A DNA stretch of 64,000 nucleotides from Roseicyclus persicicus (GTDB lineage Bacteria > Pseudomonadota > Alphaproteobacteria > Rhodobacterales > Rhodobacteraceae). The stretch spans positions 124,001 through 188,000 of the forward strand of contig NZ_JAAZQQ010000005.1 in NCBI RefSeq assembly GCF_012395815.1, written 5' to 3'. This document shows, in pieces, positions 1-7,023 of this stretch. Below the pieces are notes generated by a model. The model was not told the DNA's origin and made no database searches. It saw only the letters and a program-made list of their open reading frames with translations. How positions within the stretch are numbered: position 1 is the stretch's first letter; each line of letters starts with the position of its first letter. Position numbers and translations under genes: made by a program.

Positions 1-165
1 CCAGCCGTTGTTCAGGAGCGCGACCACGCCGCGCTCGCCGCCCATGAAGATCCAGGCGCCGAGGATGTTGGCGCCGAGAAAGGCCAGCGCCACGGGCATC
101 CCCAGCGCCATCAGCACCATGATGCTGCCGACCAGCAGCGCGAGGGCCTCGTACCACTCCATCAT
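1..165 (-). CDS. dctM: TRAP transporter large permease DctM, N-terminal fragment
   Basis: Only the first 55 codons are inside the window; the gene runs off the left edge. The translation begins MMEWYEALALLVGSIMVLMA and continues with a hydrophobic stretch ending in a GMPVALAFLGAN-like segment, which is the usual start of the 12-helix DctM subunit that forms the substrate channel of tripartite ATP-independent periplasmic transporters. Its start codon overlaps the stop codon of the upstream dctQ (ATGA), so the two are translationally coupled. It is the last visible gene of the leftward operon gntR-leuC-leuD-dctP-dctQ-dctM. Either of two adjacent ATG codons could be the start. Confidence 0.85.
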   Translation of the reverse strand, partial: MMEWYEALALLVGSIMVLMALGMPVALAFLGANILGAWIFMGGERGVVALLNNGW

Positions 166-668
166 TCGTGGATCCCCGCCTCGCCGGAATGCATCAGCTC
201 GGGGCCGAAGACGAAGCGGGCGAACTCGACCGCCATGAAGCTGAAGGCGATCGGGAAGGTGATCGTCAGGAGCCAGCGGGGGTAATAGTAGGCGCGCACA
301 TCGAAGTCGTTGCGCTCGATGTTGGTCAGGAACAGCTGCAGGCCGTACCAGGCCAGGATCAGCGAGATCACGACGCAGCCCGCGGCGACCGCCCGGCTGA
401 CCACGCGCCGCACCCGCGGCGGCAGGGCCGCGGTGACAAGCTCGATGTGGACATGCCCCTTCTCGCGCACGAGCCAGGGCGCGCCGAGCATGGTCATGTA
501 GAGCAACCCGTATTCCGCCGAGGTGAACAGCCAGGCAAAGGGTTGCAGCCCGAGGTTGCGCATCAGCACGGACACCACGACCGACACCATCAGCCACACC
601 AGCGTGGCGGCGGCGATCAGCGCCATCAGGGACAGGAAGGCGTCGTAGACGCGGACGAGGTCGCGCAT
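162..668 (-). CDS. dctQ: TRAP transporter small permease DctQ
   Basis: A 168-residue inner-membrane protein with four predicted transmembrane helices (about residues 10-35, 45-65, 85-110 and 130-155), the size and layout of DctQ, the small subunit that pairs with DctM. I chose the ATG giving MRDLVRVYDAFL because a GGAG sits five bases upstream; a start 13 codons earlier has no better site and would add a charged, Pro-rich extension. It lies between dctP and dctM and overlaps dctM by four bases. DctQ subunits are poorly conserved, so the assignment rests on topology and neighbours. Confidence 0.85.
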   Translation of the reverse strand: MRDLVRVYDAFLSLMALIAAATLVWLMVSVVVSVLMRNLGLQPFAWLFTSAEYGLLYMTMLGAPWLVREKGHVHIELVTAALPPRVRRVVSRAVAAGCVVISLILAWYGLQLFLTNIERNDFDVRAYYYPRWLLTITFPIAFSFMAVEFARFVFGPELMHSGEAGIHE

Positions 669-738
669 GGGGGCTCCGCGGGCGAGTGTGGGGTCGGGCC
701 GGGGCATTGGCGCCCCGGCCCGGGGTCGTCGGGCCGGA

Positions 739-1749
739 TCAGTCGGCGTTCGCGTCGAAGAACAGCTCGATCAGGCGGTCGTAGTCGGACGACGGGGCGG
801 GGTTCGCCTCCATCAGCTCGCGCATCCGCGCCCAGGTCTCCTCGCGGGCGGCGCGCAGGTAGTTGGCGCGGGCCTCGCCCTCCAGTTCCACCACCTGCAT
901 CCCCTGCTCGGCCAGCGCGGCGAAGTCCTGGTCACGGCGCTCGCGCAGCGCGTTCACGCTGTTGATCTCGTGCTGGATGGCCACGTCCTGCAGGATGGTC
1001 TGCGCCTCGGGCGTCAGGCTCTCCCAGGTGTCGAGGTTGATGATGACGCCCAGGTCGGTCGAGAAGAAGCAGGGCTCGATCCGGTAGTTCAGGAACTCGT
1101 TCCAGCGCAGGTCGATCAGGCCGATCTGCGTCCAGCCGGTGGCGTCGACCACGCCGTTCTGCAGCGCCGAGTAGACCTCGCCGGTGGGCAGGTCGATCAC
1201 CTGCGCGCCGAGGTAGTTGGTGAAGAAGGCGTTGTAGACCGCGTTGCCGCGCAGGCGCAGGCCGTCGACTTCGAGGTTGCCGTCGGCGTCGAAGGTGGGC
1301 TCGTTGCGGGTCCACAGGTTGTAGCACACGCCGCTGTCGAACCAGCCGAGGTACATCACGCCCATCCGCTCGCGGTGGAGCTGGTCGATCAGCGCGATGC
1401 CGCCGTTCTCGCGGGTCTCGATCGCGGTCAGGTTCGACGCCACCAGCGCGTCCTTCTCGGGCAGCGCGCCGCCGTAGAAGGAGCCCGGGGTGTAGACCAT
1501 GTCCACGATGCCGTCGCGCACGGCGTCGGGCTGCTGGAAGGTGCCGATCGCCTCGGGGCCGCCGCGGACCTCGATCTGGATCACGCCCTCGCCGGCCTCG
1601 TTCACCGCCTCGACGAAGGCGAGGAAGCTCTGGGTGTAGATCAGCGTCTCGGGGAAGGCGTGCACCGCCGTGATCGTCTGCTGGGCCTGGGCCGCGGCCC
1701 CGACCAGCGTCGCGCCGGCGAAGATGCCGGCCACCAGTTGCGTCTTCAT
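739..1749 (-). CDS. dctP: TRAP transporter solute-binding protein DctP
   Basis: A 336-residue periplasmic binding protein. It starts with a Sec signal peptide (MKTQLVAGIFAGATLVGAAA, cleavage probably after AQA near residue 22). The mature part has the DctP pattern: an early HAFPETLIYTQ strand, RGGPEAIG, LRLRGN about mid-protein (the position of the conserved arginine that binds the substrate carboxylate), and a C-terminal NLDTWESLTPEAQ segment typical of the family. It delivers an organic acid, probably a carboxylate, to DctQM. It lies in the operon with LeuCD-like genes, which suggests the transported acid is their substrate or a precursor. The ligand cannot be read from the sequence. Confidence 0.9.
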   Translation of the reverse strand: MKTQLVAGIFAGATLVGAAAQAQQTITAVHAFPETLIYTQSFLAFVEAVNEAGEGVIQIEVRGGPEAIGTFQQPDAVRDGIVDMVYTPGSFYGGALPEKDALVASNLTAIETRENGGIALIDQLHRERMGVMYLGWFDSGVCYNLWTRNEPTFDADGNLEVDGLRLRGNAVYNAFFTNYLGAQVIDLPTGEVYSALQNGVVDATGWTQIGLIDLRWNEFLNYRIEPCFFSTDLGVIINLDTWESLTPEAQTILQDVAIQHEINSVNALRERRDQDFAALAEQGMQVVELEGEARANYLRAAREETWARMRELMEANPAPSSDYDRLIELFFDANAD

Positions 1750-1821
1750 GTCCTCGTTTCTCCTCTCCCTGTTGCCAGTGCCCTGGCGTTGGTTGTGCGG
1801 ACGGGTGGGCCCGTCGCGCGG

Positions 1822-2439
1822 TTATCGGGCGTGCTCCCCTCGCGGAATGGCCCAAGCTCGGTCGGCCGCCAGCCGCGCGCGGTAGGCGGCGATGGCGGCG
1901 GCGTGGTGGCGGGTCAGGTCGATGTCGTCCCAGCCGTTGATCAGTTTCTCGCGCCAGACCGGGTCGAGCGCGAAGGGCAGCGTCGTGTCGCCCACGGTCG
2001 CGGTGCCGGCGGCCAGGTCGATTGTGGCGGGCGCGGTGCCCTGCCCCAGCGCGGCGATCAGGGCGTCGGCGGCGTCGGCCTCGATCCGGGCGGGCAGAAG
2101 GCCGTTGTTGACGGCGTTCGAGGCGAAGATGTCGCCGAAGCTCGGGGCCAGCACCGCGCGGATGCCGTAATCGACCAGCGCATAGACCGCCGCCTCGCGC
2201 GACGACCCGCTGCCGAAGTTGCGGCGCGTGACCAGCACGCTCGCCCCCGGCGCGCGGTTCAGCACGAAGCTCGGCACCGGTGCGCCACCCGCGTCGAAGC
2301 GCAGGTCGTGCAGCAGGAAGCGGCCATAGCCCTCGGCCCGCGGCGTCGACATGAAGCGCGCCGGGATCAGCTGGTCGGTGTCCACGTTCTCGCGGTCGAG
2401 CGCGACCGCAAGCCCCTCGTGTCGCGCCCATCCGCTCAT
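1822..2439 (-). CDS. leuD: LeuD-like small subunit of an aconitase-family isomerase/hydratase
   Basis: A 205-residue protein of the 3-isopropylmalate dehydratase small-subunit family, the swivelling domain that closes over the LeuC iron-sulfur site. Visible family motifs are ENVDTDQLIPARF near the start and RRNFGSGSSREAA in the middle, which contributes substrate-binding Ser and Arg. The ATG overlaps the leuC stop codon (ATGA). The clustering with a GntR regulator and a TRAP transporter, and the absence of leuB, argues for a catabolic paralogue (citraconate, dimethylmaleate or similar hydratase) rather than the leucine-biosynthesis enzyme. That is inference; sequence alone does not fix the substrate. 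Confidence 0.9.
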   Translation of the reverse strand: MSGWARHEGLAVALDRENVDTDQLIPARFMSTPRAEGYGRFLLHDLRFDAGGAPVPSFVLNRAPGASVLVTRRNFGSGSSREAAVYALVDYGIRAVLAPSFGDIFASNAVNNGLLPARIEADAADALIAALGQGTAPATIDLAAGTATVGDTTLPFALDPVWREKLINGWDDIDLTRHHAAAIAAYRARLAADRAWAIPRGEHAR

Positions 2440-3836
2440 GCCGCGTCCCTCCCCGCCAGCAGGGGGCGCACGTCGGCCAGGTGCCCGGTGACAGCCGCCG
2501 CCGCGACCATGGCGGGCGACATCAGGTGGGTGCGCGCATCGCGCCCCTGCCGCCCGCGGAAGTTGCGGTTGGTGCTGGAGGCGCAGCGCTCGCCCGCGCC
2601 GACGCTGTCGCCGTTCATCGCAACGCACATGGAACAGCCCGCGCCGACCCAGTCGAGCCCGGCCTGCGCGAAGATGCGGTCGAGCCCCTCGGCCTCGGCC
2701 TGCGCCTTGACCGCCTGCGAGCCGGGCGACACCAGCCCCGGCACCCGCGATGTGCGCCCGGCCAGCACGGCGGCGGCGGCGCGCAGGTCCTCGATCCGGG
2801 CGTTGGTGCAGGAGCCGATGAAGACCCGGTCGATGGCGACCGAGGTCAGCGGCCGGCCGGGCACGAGGCCCATGTAGTCGAGCGACGCCTGCACCCGCGC
2901 GGCGTCGGCGGGCGGCAGGCCGGCGGGGTCGGGCACCGTGGCCGTCACCGGCAGCGCCTCCTCGGGCGAGGTGCCCCAGGTGACGATGGGGGCGATCTCG
3001 GCGGCGTCCAGCGTGACCTCGCGGGCGAACACCGCGTCCGGGTCGCTCGGCAGCGCCGCCCAATCCGCCACCGCGCGGTCCCAGTCGGCGCCGGCGGGCG
3101 CATGGGGGCGGCCCTTCAGATAGGCGAAGGTGGTCTCGTCCGGCGCGATCAGGCCAAAGCGCGCGCCGCCCTCGATGGACAGGTTGCAGAGCGTCATCCG
3201 CCCCTCCATCGACAGCGCCCGCACCGCGGTCCCTGCGTACTCGATGGCGTGCCCGCGCGCCCCGTCGGCGCCCAGCCGGGCGATCCAGGCCAGCGCAAGG
3301 TCCTTGGCCCCCACGCCCGGCCCGAGCCGGCCGTCGACCGTGATCCGCATCGCCGCCGGCCGCTTCTGCCAGATCGTCTGGGTCGCCAGCACATGCGCCA
3401 CCTCGGTCGCGCCGATCCCGAAGGCCAGCGCCCCGAAGGCGCCATGGGTCGAGGTATGGCTGTCGCCGCAGTTGATCAGGAGCCCCGGCAGCGTCAGCCC
3501 CTGCTCGGGCCCGATCACATGCACGATCCCCTGCCCCGGATCGGTCAGCCCGAACAGCCGGATGCCATGCGCCGCCGCGTTCGCCTCCAGCGTGGCGATC
3601 ATGCGGGCGATGGCGGGCGTCGCCGGGCCGCCGCGGGTCGGCGCGTAGTGGTCGACCACGCCGAAGGTCAGCCCCGGCTCGGCCACCGGCAGCCCGCGCT
3701 CGGCAATCTTGCCGAAGGCGTGGTGCGAGCCCTCGTGCACCAGGTGCCGGTCGACCCAGAGCAGCGACGCGCCATCGGCGCGGCGCAGGATCTCGTGCGC
3801 ATCCCAGAGCTTGTCGAGGAGCGTCCGTGCGGTCAT
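2436..3836 (-). CDS. leuC: LeuC-like large subunit of an aconitase-family isomerase/hydratase
   Basis: A 466-residue [4Fe-4S] dehydratase large subunit. The iron-sulfur cysteines appear in FIGSCTNARIEDLRAA and in GCSMCVAMNGD; CGDSHTSTHGAFGALAFG and ATQTIWQK are other family signatures. It starts MTARTLLDKLWDAHEI, with the ATG overlapping the gntR stop. With LeuD it would hydrate/dehydrate or isomerise a branched dicarboxylic acid. Family members include isopropylmalate isomerase, citraconase and dimethylmaleate hydratase. The operon context (regulator, transporter, and a lyase in the divergent operon) favours a catabolic role. The length is that of bacterial LeuC rather than of the shorter archaeal-type homoaconitases. 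Confidence 0.92.
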   Translation of the reverse strand: MTARTLLDKLWDAHEILRRADGASLLWVDRHLVHEGSHHAFGKIAERGLPVAEPGLTFGVVDHYAPTRGGPATPAIARMIATLEANAAAHGIRLFGLTDPGQGIVHVIGPEQGLTLPGLLINCGDSHTSTHGAFGALAFGIGATEVAHVLATQTIWQKRPAAMRITVDGRLGPGVGAKDLALAWIARLGADGARGHAIEYAGTAVRALSMEGRMTLCNLSIEGGARFGLIAPDETTFAYLKGRPHAPAGADWDRAVADWAALPSDPDAVFAREVTLDAAEIAPIVTWGTSPEEALPVTATVPDPAGLPPADAARVQASLDYMGLVPGRPLTSVAIDRVFIGSCTNARIEDLRAAAAVLAGRTSRVPGLVSPGSQAVKAQAEAEGLDRIFAQAGLDWVGAGCSMCVAMNGDSVGAGERCASSTNRNFRGRQGRDARTHLMSPAMVAAAAVTGHLADVRPLLAGRDAA

Positions 3837-4627
3837 GGCTCGCGCGCCCCGATCACCGGCGCCCAGTGGCGCTGCTCGCCGTTGCCGACGCGGGTCAGCT
3901 GCATCTCGAGCCGGAACAGGTCGGGCCGGTAGAGCGCCGACAGGTGCTCCACCCCCCGCCCCTGCGCGTCGCGCACCACGCGGGTCACGAACAGGAGCGG
4001 CGAGCCGACGGACACCCCCAGCGCCGCGGCGACATCGGGCACCGCCAGCGCGGCGGTCACGCTCTGGTGCGCCCCGGCCACCGTCACGCCGCTGCGCTCC
4101 AGCAGGCGGAACAGGGGCTGGGTGGCGAGGTCGGCCTCGCCATAGCCCTGCGCGATGTCCTCGGGCACATGGGTGGTGAGGTGGGAAAACGGCTGTTCGC
4201 CGAGGTAACGGACGCGCACGGCCGACTGCACCTTGCCGCCGCGCGGCAGGCCCAGCGCGTCGGCCACGGCGTCGGAGGCCGGGCCGTAGGAAAAGGACAG
4301 GAGCCGCGCGGTGGTGGCGCGGTCCATCTCGACCAGATGCGGGATCAGCGTGGCGAAATCGGCGGCGATGCCCCGCTCGGCAGGGTCGCGTGGCAGCACG
4401 ACCGAGCCCGAGCCGGTGCGCTTCTCGATCCAGCCGTCGGCGGCCAGCGCGTCCAGCGCGCGGCGGATGGTGATGCGGCTGACCTCGAAGGTCTCGGCAA
4501 GCTTGTGCTCGCCCGGCAGGCGGACCCCGGGGGCGAAAGCGCCGTTTGAAATCTCTTCCCGCAGCAACAGGTACACCCGGCGGGCCTTGCCGCCTTCGGG
4601 CAGTGTCGGTTGCGCGTGGATCGTCAC
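3833..4627 (-). CDS. GntR-family (HutC subfamily) transcriptional regulator
   Basis: A 264-residue regulator. The N-terminal winged helix-turn-helix (about residues 15-80) contains LPGEHKLAETFEVSRITIRR and a wing reading KRTGSGSVV. The rest (about 95-255) matches a UTRA ligand-binding domain, as in HutC, which senses small metabolites. It is the first gene of the leftward operon and lies back-to-back with the tautomerase fusion. A perfect dyad in the shared intergenic region (4689-4704) is a good candidate operator. The simplest model is a repressor of both operons released by the substrate or a pathway intermediate. The inducer is not known. Confidence 0.9.
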   Translation of the reverse strand: MTIHAQPTLPEGGKARRVYLLLREEISNGAFAPGVRLPGEHKLAETFEVSRITIRRALDALAADGWIEKRTGSGSVVLPRDPAERGIAADFATLIPHLVEMDRATTARLLSFSYGPASDAVADALGLPRGGKVQSAVRVRYLGEQPFSHLTTHVPEDIAQGYGEADLATQPLFRLLERSGVTVAGAHQSVTAALAVPDVAAALGVSVGSPLLFVTRVVRDAQGRGVEHLSALYRPDLFRLEMQLTRVGNGEQRHWAPVIGAREP

Positions 4628-4688
4628 CGCGGCGCGTCTCCTGTTGGACCCCGGAGGCTAGGGCCGGCTTGGCCCCGGTCAACCCGGC

Positions 4689-4704
4689 TGGCTATGGATA
4701 GCCA
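4689..4704. promoter_or_regulatory. Candidate GntR operator (perfect 16-bp dyad)
   Basis: TGGCTATGGATAGCCA: two perfect 7-bp arms around a 2-bp GG centre, between the divergent gntR and tautomerase-fusion genes. It lies seven bases upstream of the -35 box proposed for the rightward operon and about 60 bp upstream of the gntR start. Size and symmetry fit a HutC/GntR dimer. Binding is inferred from position only. Confidence 0.55.
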
Positions 4705-4710
4705 AGTATT

Positions 4711-4740
4711 TTGACCTTTGCATATCCCAAAACCTGTATT
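4711..4740 (+). promoter_or_regulatory. Candidate promoter of the tautomerase/hyu operon
   Basis: TTGACC (4711-4716), an 18-base spacer and TGTATT (4735-4740) resemble a sigma-70 promoter in an AT-rich pocket of an otherwise GC-rich region. A strong ribosome site (GGGGAGG at 4759-4765) follows before the ATG at 4772. The dyad at 4689-4704 adjoins the -35 box. Confidence 0.5.
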
Positions 4741-4771
4741 ACTGAAAGTGCAGATTTTGGGGAGGCAGACC

Positions 4772-5332
4772 ATGCCGATTGTGGAGGCCCATGTCCTCGA
4801 AGGCTACGCCCCGGAGGCGAAACGCCGGCTGGTCGCGGCGCTGACCGACGCGGTGCGCTTCGTGGTTCCGGCGCCCGACGAGGCGATCACCGTGATGCTC
4901 CACGAACACGCCGCGGCCAACTACGCCCGCGGCGGCGTGACCCGGTCCCCCGCCCCGGCCCTGCCCGACCCCGCCGAGCTGGTGCTGGCCTATCTCCGCG
5001 CGATGGAGGCCCGCGACCTTGCCACGGCGCAAGGAATGCTGGGCGACGGCTTCGCCATGGTGTTCCCCGGCACCGGGCCGATGACGACGCTGGCCGAGCT
5101 TGTCGCCTGGGCCAAGGACCGCTACCGCTTCGTCACCAAGACCTACGAGGCGGTCGAGGCCTTCCCCGCGGGCGGCGCGGCCGTCGTCTACACCCGCGGC
5201 ACGCTGGCCGGCGAATGGCCGGACGGCACGGCCTTTTCCGGCATCCGCTTCATCGACCGTTTCGAGGTGACGGGGGGCCTCATCACCCGGCAGGACGTCT
5301 GGAACGACCTTGGCGAGGTGCGCCCGCGATGA
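4772..5332 (+). CDS. 4-oxalocrotonate tautomerase domain fused to a SnoaL-like domain
   Basis: A 186-residue two-domain protein. Residues 1-55 (MPIVEAHVLEGYAPEAKRRL and on to an NYARGG end) match the 4-oxalocrotonate tautomerase fold, including the N-terminal proline that becomes the catalytic base after Met removal. After a Pro-rich linker, residues from about 67 (AELVLAYLRAMEARDLATAQ) to the end look like an NTF2/SnoaL-type cone domain, with an FPGTGPM segment and an FIDRFEVTGGLI strand. The ATG is set by GGGGAGG six bases upstream and because tautomerase activity needs Pro directly after Met. It heads the rightward operon; hyuB starts within its stop codon. The substrate is unknown. The fusion is unusual, since both domains normally occur as separate proteins. 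Confidence 0.8.
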   Translation: MPIVEAHVLEGYAPEAKRRLVAALTDAVRFVVPAPDEAITVMLHEHAAANYARGGVTRSPAPALPDPAELVLAYLRAMEARDLATAQGMLGDGFAMVFPGTGPMTTLAELVAWAKDRYRFVTKTYEAVEAFPAGGAAVVYTRGTLAGEWPDGTAFSGIRFIDRFEVTGGLITRQDVWNDLGEVRPR

Positions 5333-7023
5333 GTGCCGCCATCGACCCCATCACCCTTGCCGTCCTCGCCGGCCGCATGGAGCAGATCGCCGACGAGATG
5401 GACGCGACGCTGTTCCGCGCCGCCTTCAACCCGATCATCGCCGAGGCCCATGACGCCAGCCACGGCCTCTACCACGCCGTCACCGGCGACACGCTGGTGC
5501 AGGGCAAGGCCGGGCTGCCGATCTTCGTCGGCGTCATGTCCTTTGCCGTCAAGGCCGTGATCGACAAGGCCGCCGAGGCGGGCGACCTGGCCGACGGCGA
5601 CATCTACATCTTCAACGACGCCCACATGGGCGGCACGCACCTGTCGGACATGCGGCTGGTGCGGCCCTATTTCCGCGACGGGAAGCTGTTCTGCTACCTC
5701 GCCAGCGTCGGCCACTGGCACGACGTGGGCGGCGCGGTGCCGGGCAACTACAACCCGTCCGCGACCGAGGCGTTCCAGGAGGCGTTCATCCTGCCGCCCG
5801 TCAAGCTGGTGCGCGCGGGCGTGCTGCAGCAGGACATCGTCGACATCCTGTTGCGCAACACCCGCCTGCCGCAGTCGGCGCAGGGCGACCTGAACGGGCA
5901 GCTGGGCGCGCTCGACCTGGGCGTGCGGCGGCTCGACGAGCTTCTCGACGACTACGGCACCGACACGGTGCGCGCGGCGCTCGACGCGCTGCAGGACCGG
6001 GCCGAGGCGCTGATGCGGGCGGAGCTGTCCGGCCTGCCCGACGGGCGCTGGGAGGCGACGGACTACCTCGACAACGACGGCATCACCGACACCGCCCTGC
6101 CGATCCGCGTGGCGCTGGAGATCGCGGGCGACCGGATGGTGCTGGATTTCGCGGGCACCGCGCCCGTGACGGCCGGCCCGGTGAACATCGCGCGGCCGAC
6201 CGCCGTGGCGACGGCCTATGTCGCGATCAAGCACATCTTCCCCGACCTGCCCGCCAACGCGGGCGTGATGCGCCCGATCGAGGTGCGCGTGCCCGAGGGC
6301 TCGCTGCTGGCGGCCGAGTTCCCGGCGCCGGTGGGCGGCTACACCGAGACCATCCTGCGCATGATCGACGTGATCTTTTCCGCCGCCGCGCAGGCCGCGC
6401 CCGACCGGGTGGTGGCGAACGCCTACGGCACGATCAACGCCCTGTCGATCGCGGGCAAGCGCGCGAACGGGCAGCGCTGGGTGATGTTCAGCTTCTACGG
6501 CGGCGGCCATGGCGGCAGCAGCGAGAGCGACGGGCTCAACCACGGCAACGCGCCGATCTCCACCGCGACGATCCCGCCGATGGAGATCCTCGAGGCCGCC
6601 TACCCGGTGATGTTCCGGCAATGGGCGCTCCGCCCCGACAGCGCGGGCGCAGGCGCCCACCGCGGGGGACTGGGTGCCGTCTACGAGATCGAATTGCTGG
6701 AGGAAAAGGCCGAGGCGTTCCTGTTCGGCGAGCGCGGCCGCTTCGCCCCGCAGGGCGTGGCAGGCGGCGCGCCGGCGGCCAAGAACGTCTTTCACTACGA
6801 ACAGGCCGATGGCTGGCACAGCCCGCCGCTGGCGTCCAAGATGCTGGGGATCAAGCTCCAGAAGGGGCAGGCCGTGCGGCTGGAGACCCCCGGCGGCGGC
6901 GGCTACGGCGCGCCCGCGGACCGCGCGCCCGAGGCGGTCGCCCGCGACGTGGCGCTCGGCTACCTGACCCCCGAGGCCGCGACCGAGGCCTACGGGCCCG
7001 CCTGGCAGGAGGTTCGGCCATGA
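5329..7023 (+). CDS. hyuB: Hydantoinase B/oxoprolinase family protein
   Basis: A 564-residue protein of the HyuB/oxoprolinase-beta/acetone carboxylase alpha family. Typical segments are the start IDPITLAVLAGRMEQIADEM, the INDAH-like IFNDAHMGGTHLSDM, ASVGHWHDVGG with metal-binding histidines, and a Gly-rich ETPGGGGYGAP near the C terminus. It works with HyuA in an ATP-dependent complex that opens cyclic amides (hydantoins, 5-oxoproline, lactams) or, in relatives, carboxylates ketones. The ATG overlaps the upstream stop and its own stop overlaps hyuA, so stoichiometric synthesis is expected. The lack of a third small subunit makes an acetone carboxylase unlikely. Confidence 0.92.
   Translation: MSAAIDPITLAVLAGRMEQIADEMDATLFRAAFNPIIAEAHDASHGLYHAVTGDTLVQGKAGLPIFVGVMSFAVKAVIDKAAEAGDLADGDIYIFNDAHMGGTHLSDMRLVRPYFRDGKLFCYLASVGHWHDVGGAVPGNYNPSATEAFQEAFILPPVKLVRAGVLQQDIVDILLRNTRLPQSAQGDLNGQLGALDLGVRRLDELLDDYGTDTVRAALDALQDRAEALMRAELSGLPDGRWEATDYLDNDGITDTALPIRVALEIAGDRMVLDFAGTAPVTAGPVNIARPTAVATAYVAIKHIFPDLPANAGVMRPIEVRVPEGSLLAAEFPAPVGGYTETILRMIDVIFSAAAQAAPDRVVANAYGTINALSIAGKRANGQRWVMFSFYGGGHGGSSESDGLNHGNAPISTATIPPMEILEAAYPVMFRQWALRPDSAGAGAHRGGLGAVYEIELLEEKAEAFLFGERGRFAPQGVAGGAPAAKNVFHYEQADGWHSPPLASKMLGIKLQKGQAVRLETPGGGGYGAPADRAPEAVARDVALGYLTPEAATEAYGPAWQEVRP

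Noticed and set aside
2436-3836. leuC/leuD as the ordinary leucine-biosynthesis genes
   Set aside because: They are locked between a GntR regulator and TRAP transport genes by ATGA overlaps, without leuA or leuB. A catabolic paralogue is more likely, though the biosynthetic role cannot be excluded without the full genome.
4718-4771. Earlier start for the tautomerase fusion (an 18-residue extension)
   Set aside because: The extension has no ribosome site, would overlap the promoter, and would bury the catalytic Pro that must be at the mature N terminus.
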